From Eukaryota sp. TZLM1-RC (Eukaryota; Metamonada: BaSk clade): a stretch of 64,000 nucleotides of DNA. This document shows positions 59,007 through 64,000 of the stretch, piece by piece; within the stretch, counting starts at the first letter, position 1; every line of letters begins with the position of its first letter. The notes beneath the pieces are model-generated. The model saw only the letters and a program-made list of their open reading frames with translations. It ran no database searches and was not told the origin of the DNA. The position numbers and the translations under genes were made by a program. The DNA lies in the NCBI GenBank assembly GCA_040285825.1, contig JAUPSS010000008.1, positions 62,001 to 126,000 of the forward strand. Reading direction: 5' to 3'.

Positions 59007-60428
59007 TTATTCAATAATTGGATCCATTGTTTCAGCCATAGACTCAATTCCAAGGTTATCAATTCCACGAACCTGTGATTAATTAATTCAAAACAAACAA
59101 ACTAATTTAAAATACCCAGAATCACCCCATTCTGAGCCCCAACTGTTCTGAATTTCCCAGTATTTCATTCCATTTTCTACTCCATAACCAGTGAGAGTAA
59201 CTAAAATGAGAGTAAAAAGAGTTGAACAAACCAGCATGGGTGACTTCTACGAACCAACCAAATCTTTTGATTTCATACTCATTAAACATATAAACACCAC
59301 TCTCGTACTGTTTGAATGAAGGATGCATACCACCACTATCAGATCTTGGTACAGCAAAAGCAATAGAGACTGGGCCATTATCATGTAATTCACGCATAAT
59401 TTGCTCTTCAGAACAATTTCCATAATAACCACCAACTATACCATAATCGGACACCTTGTAGTGTTTATAGGATTGCTCGTCACGACATTTGTTGTTTTCA
59501 GCTTGATATGGATAATAAGTTTCTTCAACTAAGCCAGTCTCGTGAGCAAACCTACCAACAGGCATGGCAAAACCACCCTGACACCCCTGTCCATAAGGAT
59601 TGCAATCAATTACTAAAATAAGAGAAGTGGAAAAACAAACCTTGTTGAGGAGAAAGATTGGGTTTATAGTTTCCCTCGTTTTTGATGGCAATGCGAGCAC
59701 TCATAGCTGCAGTGAAGGCAAATATATAACACTGGAGTGAGAGATGATGTCACACATACGGATCCACACGATGCTTGATTCCTTACTTCGGGAACAATTC
59801 CAGGTGTATCTCTCCAAGAGAAGTTAACAGGGAGGTTTTTGGGATGGGATTCTGTGCTGTAAAACATCTTTTGGAGATCAACAGGCTTGCGATAACGAAC
59901 CCACTGTCTTCCCACATTAGGAATATCAAACTGACGGCTGGAATCGACAGTGTAAGTGAGAGGTACTTGTTCAGTTGTAAAAGGTTCGTTTTCCATTTCA
60001 AAGTCTAGAGGAGGGACATAGCTTTTACGACGGGCAAACAAACAGCCGTACTGCTTGGTTACTTTATTTTCGTACCATCCTTCATAACTTTCATCGCAGA
60101 AGGACTTGATCTCTCCAGTGGTTTTATCTTCAGTGAAGTTGAAGAACCAAAGGACAGAAAGAGAAGGAGTCCTGAGATCTACACCTTGGTTGTAAATCAT
60201 GGTCCACTCACCTTTGTCCTGTCCATGGGTAACAAGGTTAGGTTCTTCTAGTTGAACCTGGATACGGTCGTGAACCAGAAAGGTTCCTCGACAGTTTTTT
60301 ACGGGCTCAGATTGAGGGGTTGACAAGACAAATTCCCATGGTCCAAAAGCATGTTCCGCAAAGCAAGTTACAGGATGATCAGCCGACACTAATGCAAGTG
60401 CAATTGAGAGCAACACAAGTAACTTCAT
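59007..60428 (-). CDS. Cathepsin C (dipeptidyl peptidase I), five exons with ultra-short introns
   Basis: Lysosomal cysteine protease that removes N-terminal dipeptides. Exons 60428-59760, 59731-59641, 59612-59232, 59200-59103, 59072-59007 give 434 residues. Signal peptide MKLLVLLSIALALVSA; the exclusion domain specific to cathepsin C fills the first about 115 residues (VTCFAEHAFGPWEFV, FNFTEDKTTGEI); then propeptide and papain-like domain. Catalytic Cys is in QASCGS|CYIFAF across intron 1, His in VTHA|V across intron 3, Asn in IQNSWGSEWG. LSPQQVIDCNPYGQGCQGG matches the conserved structural block. Exon phases fit exactly and restore the family sequence at every junction, including the C-terminal NLGIESMAETMDP. 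Stop TAA 59009-59007. Divergent from the PLPBP gene. Confidence 0.93.
59073..59102 (-). other. Cathepsin C intron 4, 30 nt
   Basis: GTTTGTTTGTTT...AATCACAG, phase 0. Removing it extends the protein into the conserved C terminus. Confidence 0.88.
59201..59231 (-). other. Cathepsin C intron 3, 31 nt
   Basis: GTTTGTTCAAC...CATTTTAG, phase 1, directly after the catalytic His region. Confidence 0.9.
59613..59640 (-). other. Cathepsin C intron 2, 28 nt
   Basis: GTTTGTTTTTCC...TTTTAG, phase 1, within the LSPQQ|VIDC block. Confidence 0.92.
59732..59759 (-). other. Cathepsin C intron 1, 28 nt
   Basis: GTATGTGTGAC...CTCCAG, phase 0, between SCGS and the catalytic Cys codon. Confidence 0.9.
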
Positions 60429-61073
60429 GGGTCTGGGTGGTAAAATGATAAGGATAAAATCCCTCTGATATCATTTAATCAGGGACCACTGTGAATCCAC
60501 CATTTGATTGAAAATTCAATATCAAATGATAGTTCCCTTTTCTACACGAAGGTCCTTTTTTTGTGATTGCAATCAAAAACTGATCGGTGATTCCAATTGT
60601 CTTCATAATAAACGCCTTGCTTCCTCAAGATTCACTCATAACTGCATTGAAAAAATCTGTTACTGTGCTGTCTCATCCTTAATGAATGATTAATATTGAA
60701 TAACCAGTCCGACACCATCTTATCCTTAACGATTTCATGATGCGCTTATAAATTATCCTGATCTTTTTTTAAACTGGTGTTGAATCAATATATACTAATA
60801 ATTGCCAACAAGGTGTAGTATATATTGTTTTGGTATTGAACAAACACTGTGATACGCTACTTAATTTTGATGCACAATGTGATTGTGATAACAGGAAATC
60901 AGACATTTGTCCGAAAGAAGGGTTTGCGAAGGTGGCTTACTGTTTTCAGTCTAGAATTGGAAATCCATTGGATGGAATGAATTTCCATATTTTCCAGTTC
61001 CAGTTCCAACTTTACCAAATCTGTTTTAATCATCCATTTAAGTTTTCTACACTACACTCTTGAAATATAACGG
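60429..61073. promoter_or_regulatory. Divergent intergenic region between cathepsin C and PLPBP genes
   Basis: 645 bp with no supported gene, so it should contain both promoters. AT-rich with TATATACTA/TAGTATATA inverted copies at about 60788-60824. No specific factor site can be named. Confidence 0.4.
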
Positions 61074-61742
61074 ATGGATCTTCTTGAATCTTACACTGAT
61101 ATTTGTCAACGCCTCCAACAAGCAGCAATGGATCGTCAAACAAGGCCTACTCTTGTTGCAGTATCAAAAACTAAATCTCAATCTCTTATTCAGAAGCTTT
61201 ATGATTTCGGGCATAGAGATTTTGGTGAAAATTATGCGCAAGAACTGTGTGAGAAAGCGAGTGCTTTACCAAATGATATCACCTGGCATTTCATAGGCCC
61301 ATGTCAATCCAACAAAGTCAAAAGTGTAGCACAAATTTCTCATTTAGTAGTCCATACCATAGATAGAGTCAAAATTGCCTCAAAATTCTCAGAAGAAGCA
61401 TCACGTTTGGGGAAGGTGATACCTGTTTTTGTCCAGGTTAATATAAGTTCTGAAGCTTCTAAATCAGGGGTACTGCCTGGGGAGGAAGCTTTGGAACTTT
61501 GTAGGTTTGTGTTGGAACACTGTACTTACTTAAAACTCAATGGACTTATGACGATAGGTAAAATTGGTGATGTTTCAGCCTTCGAAGCTCTCCGCAATTT
61601 AGCAGATACTATTGCTTTAAAACTTGGACATGACATGCAATGTAGCATGGGAATGAGTGGAGACTTTGAAGATGCCGTCAGATTTGGTTCTGATGTCGTC
61701 AGAATAGGCAGTTCGATTTTTGGAAAACGTGCGTATTTTTGA
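61074..61742 (+). CDS. PLPBP: PLP homeostasis protein (YggS/PROSC family)
   Basis: 222 residues, intronless. Binds pyridoxal 5'-phosphate and buffers vitamin B6 and amino-acid metabolism; not known to be a catalyst. Fold-type III TIM barrel of alanine-racemase type: LVAVSKTKSQ with the PLP-linking Lys, HRDFGENYAQEL, WHFIGPCQSNKVK, PVFVQVNISSEASKSG, LNGLMTIGKIG, and the phosphate-binding end SMGMSGDFEDAVRFGS and VVRIGSSIFG. Start at the first ATG; length normal for the family. Ends TGA; ATTAAATAAA about 40 bp later can serve as a poly(A) signal. Confidence 0.95.
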   Translation: MDLLESYTDICQRLQQAAMDRQTRPTLVAVSKTKSQSLIQKLYDFGHRDFGENYAQELCEKASALPNDITWHFIGPCQSNKVKSVAQISHLVVHTIDRVKIASKFSEEASRLGKVIPVFVQVNISSEASKSGVLPGEEALELCRFVLEHCTYLKLNGLMTIGKIGDVSAFEALRNLADTIALKLGHDMQCSMGMSGDFEDAVRFGSDVVRIGSSIFGKRAYF

Positions 61743-61798
61743 TTTAAATATAATAGTGATCCATCACCGTGTTTTTTTACATTAAATAAAAGTTATTT

Positions 61799-62565
61799 AA
61801 TTAAGGACTTTTCAAATATCCCCGTTAATCAATTATTATCAAAAGAAAAATGTATTTGTTCGAAATCACCTCAACTCACTTTGCACCATGCTCTAAATTG
61901 CTCTAAATTGATAACTTATCGTTCTTCATTACATGATGCTGTTAGAGACACTGTTGTTAATATGGCACAAACTGCAAGAATTTCGTGTATCAAAGAGCCC
62001 CTGCTGAAGGAAACACTTTCTCTGAATAATTTTGTTTCTGATGATAGAGGTGATGTATACTGTGATTGGATTGATAATTCTGAAGCTATTGTTGACTTTG
62101 TCTCATGTAATGTTGCAAATGATACTTTAGTTCACAGAAGAAAACTTAATCCTGTCACTGCTCTTGATTTTAAAGCAAAAAAGAAACATAGAAAATATGA
62201 TAAAGATATTGAAGAGGCTAATGTCGATAGAAATACACAGCTGGTTTTTATTGCTTTCCCATTTTCGATAAATGGAAGATTATCAGTTGAAGCAGAAACT
62301 TTTTTGGATGACTTCCAAAAAATGGTGCAAGAAAAAACAATGAAAAGATTTGATAATTTTTTATGGCGTTCACGGATTCAATTTGCCATTATTAATAGAT
62401 TACCACGGTTTTTCAATCGAATAAGAGAAGCTTTAGCTAGACAGCAAATAGATCAAGATTTTGTAGAGGAAATCTTGGTTCAATGATAATCGTCCCATTA
62501 GTTATGAGTTAATTAAATTAAGTGTGCAAATTCAATAAATAATTTGGTCCAAAAAAATTAAGGAC
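61799..62565 (+). mobile_element. LINE-A copy A11 with 10-nt direct repeats
   Basis: LINE-A from the Cys-His cluster (CICSKSPQLTLHHALNC) to the 3' end at about 62540. The frame 61881-62486 is open over the whole endonuclease-like domain to EEILVQ. Direct repeats AATTAAGGAC at 61799-61808 and 62556-62565 are separated from the element by 8 and 15 bases. It lies just after the PLPBP gene. Confidence 0.85.
61881..62486 (+). CDS. LINE-A endonuclease-like C-terminal domain (intact frame)
   Basis: 201-residue frame with YCDWIDNSEAIVDFVSC, the basic KKHRKYDKDIEEAN, LVFIAFPFSINGRL and WRSRIQFAIINRLPRFF. It is the only copy in the window with this region undisturbed. Whether it is translated without the RT is doubtful; the Met at 61881 (MHHALNC) is inside the zinc cluster. 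Confidence 0.6.
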   Translation: MHHALNCSKLITYRSSLHDAVRDTVVNMAQTARISCIKEPLLKETLSLNNFVSDDRGDVYCDWIDNSEAIVDFVSCNVANDTLVHRRKLNPVTALDFKAKKKHRKYDKDIEEANVDRNTQLVFIAFPFSINGRLSVEAETFLDDFQKMVQEKTMKRFDNFLWRSRIQFAIINRLPRFFNRIREALARQQIDQDFVEEILVQ

Positions 62566-62576
62566 CCAAACTTTAT

Positions 62577-62890
62577 TCAACGAATTCTATCAAAGAAATT
62601 TTGCCCTCCATACCTTGATTTTTGGCCAGTATTTAAGCTGTTTTGATTGGTGTTTAAAATGCTGTTTTGATTGGTGTTTTGATTGGTGTTTAAAACGCTG
62701 TTTTGATTGGTGTTTTGATTAGAGCCCCAGATTCTACTTTTACTAAGCAAGTCCTCTACATCACAACTACACGTCTCCCCACACACAACTTTTTTGTTTT
62801 CAAATACAATCCTTTTTTCATCAATTTTAAATGATTTAGACGGAGGAAATTCCCAAATCACAGTTCCAATACATATTCTTTATTTTATGT
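62577..62890 (-). CDS. Small hypothetical protein with Asn/Gln repeats
   Basis: 94 codons open to TGA 62579-62577. The first half, VIWEFPPSKSFKIDEKRI and CGETCSCDVEDLL, looks globular. The second half is an imperfect repeat of NTNQNS(V/I)L (underlying TTTTGATTGGTGTTT units). No ATG opens the frame (first codon near a GTG), so it is probably a last exon or a fragment. Not recognised. Confidence 0.4.
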
Positions 62891-63779
62891 AAAGAAATGA
62901 GCCTCGAAGCAGTTGTAGCACAACTTTTGTTGGCTTCTAATCACCATATTGAACCTCAACAATGGACAACATATTCATCATCCACCAGGAGTTACTGAAA
63001 CCTTATCTGGTATAAATCACTCAAAAATTCTTAAATACATTTTAAAATAGGCATAATTTAAAAGTTTCCATTTTGTTCATAGCAAAATCAACTTGAAAAA
63101 CACTTGCTGATAAAGTATATAATTATAGTAAAAATTCAATGATACTGAATACTTAACACAAAAATTGAGAATTAAGGTGACAAAATTGTTCGAACCAAGG
63201 TATACACTACATAAGAAGTTTGTTGATCTTCTTTGTGCCTCCTGTTTGACTTGCTTGAAAACAATGGCAATTTATCGCGGAGAAAAGAAATCGGGAACAT
63301 TATACATTATACAATACTTCAGCATCACTTAGATTTTGTTTTCAAACTATTTCCTTGAAGCCATACAAAAAATTTCTCTTTTTTACCAATAGCCCTGAAA
63401 TTTTAAACAATTGTGAAACCTTAAAGCAGACACAGAATGAAACAAATTGCCTATTTCTATTAAATCTTTATAATGCTGCTGAGAAACAAATCTGTTTGAT
63501 TGTAACACAAGATCAACAAAGTTGAAGAAGCTCTTATTAAAGAAAACAACTGAAATTGTTGACCCCAGAAATTTATGTTGCAAGTACAAAGTTCCAAATA
63601 CCTTACCCAAATTTTCAAAAAAATAGTTTCAGCCCTTGGATCAAACCTTCCATAGAACATGGTGTGAAACTGAAAAATTGTATCTAGTATTATTCAAGCC
63701 AGAATTTGACTCTTAAACCTCTGAATTTTAGTTTTTTTCACGGGTTTAGTATCAAATTTCGGTAATAAAAGTAGAAGAT
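62891..63779. other. No gene confidently identified
   Basis: A minus frame at 63383-63610 (75 codons, KFLGSTISVVFFNKSFFNF) could be an exon or LINE remnant. A TTTTTCAG|TTTCACACCATG acceptor-like sequence precedes it near 63660. Nothing decisive. Confidence 0.3.
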
Positions 63780-64000
63780 TTGCTATAGAGGTCAACAATA
63801 GGGGACTTTGATATCATTTTTTTGGCCATCAGTCCAAGGCCCAATGAGGTCACCCTCATTATAATGATGAGGTTTCTTGTTATAATAATACTCTCAGCAA
63901 CGGGAAAGTGCGTGTTTCATTTTGGCATAAAATCCATTGTTTTCAACAGTTTGTAACAACAATCACGAAGACCATTGTGAAAAACTGACTCTTAGTTTAT
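63780..64000 (-). pseudogene. LINE relic (family F), endonuclease-proximal part
   Basis: From the window edge leftwards the minus strand gives ESVFHNGLRDCCYKLLK and, after breaks, NEGDLIGPWTDGQK. These correspond to the YRSxxHDxVRD and RADLxxPxxDG segments of LINE-B and LINE-D. It runs off the window. Confidence 0.45.

Noticed and set aside
62630-62725. Possible CRISPR-like or clustered repeat array
   Set aside because: The units are contiguous without unique spacers and code for NTNQNS repeats on the minus strand.

Overview
The window is nuclear DNA of an AT-rich unicellular eukaryote. This is supported by a cathepsin C gene with four GT-AG introns of only 28-31 nt, a Pol III-type tRNA-Thr gene, a CHD1-type remodeller, the GPI-anchor enzyme PIG-A and a 12-TM adenylyl cyclase, together with LINE, Ty3/gypsy, MULE and hAT elements. 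Host stop codons include TAA, TAG and TGA, so the code looks standard. I cannot name the lineage.

Layout. 1-12.4 kb: wreckage of what looks like an integrated giant-virus-type segment (start of a largest RNA polymerase subunit, a D6/VETF-type superfamily II helicase, and an RNA-guided-nuclease-like Fanzor relic). It is split by copies of LINE-A, a tandem duplication and a small gag-only LTR element. 12.5-14.8 kb: LINE scraps and a deleted gypsy element. 15.0-18.6 kb: adenylyl cyclase, with a Fanzor C-terminal relic just upstream of its start. 19.3-24.5 kb: head-to-head LINE-A copies, partly a duplicate of 6.4-9.2 kb. 24.7-32.7 kb: a solo LTR, LINE-B, a degenerate gypsy element, nested LINE-A pieces and two more Fanzor fragments. 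32.9-35.3 kb: PIG-A and a TGL2-like lipase, convergent, with another Fanzor tail abutting the lipase start. 35.9-46.4 kb: LINE-C split by a nearly intact 6.9-kb gypsy chromovirus, then LINE-A. 46.9-51.5 kb: CHD1-like remodeller and an unknown gene, convergent. 52.3-54.7 kb: tRNA-Thr sandwiched between two different LINEs. 54.8-58.5 kb: two MULE relics and a hAT relic. 59.0-61.7 kb: cathepsin C and PLP-homeostasis protein, divergent. 61.8-64.0 kb: LINE-A, a small N/Q-repeat ORF, and a last LINE relic.

The host genes shown (cyclase, PIG-A, lipase, CHD1, PLPBP, cathepsin C) are housekeeping or signalling genes without an operon-like relation. The most notable material is the set of at least five Fanzor (eukaryotic TnpB homologue) fragments, one of them close to full length and lying next to viral-type genes. 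Also notable are several diverged LINE families that share a C-terminal Cys-His cluster and a restriction-like endonuclease. All calls rest on reading motifs by eye; no database search was run.
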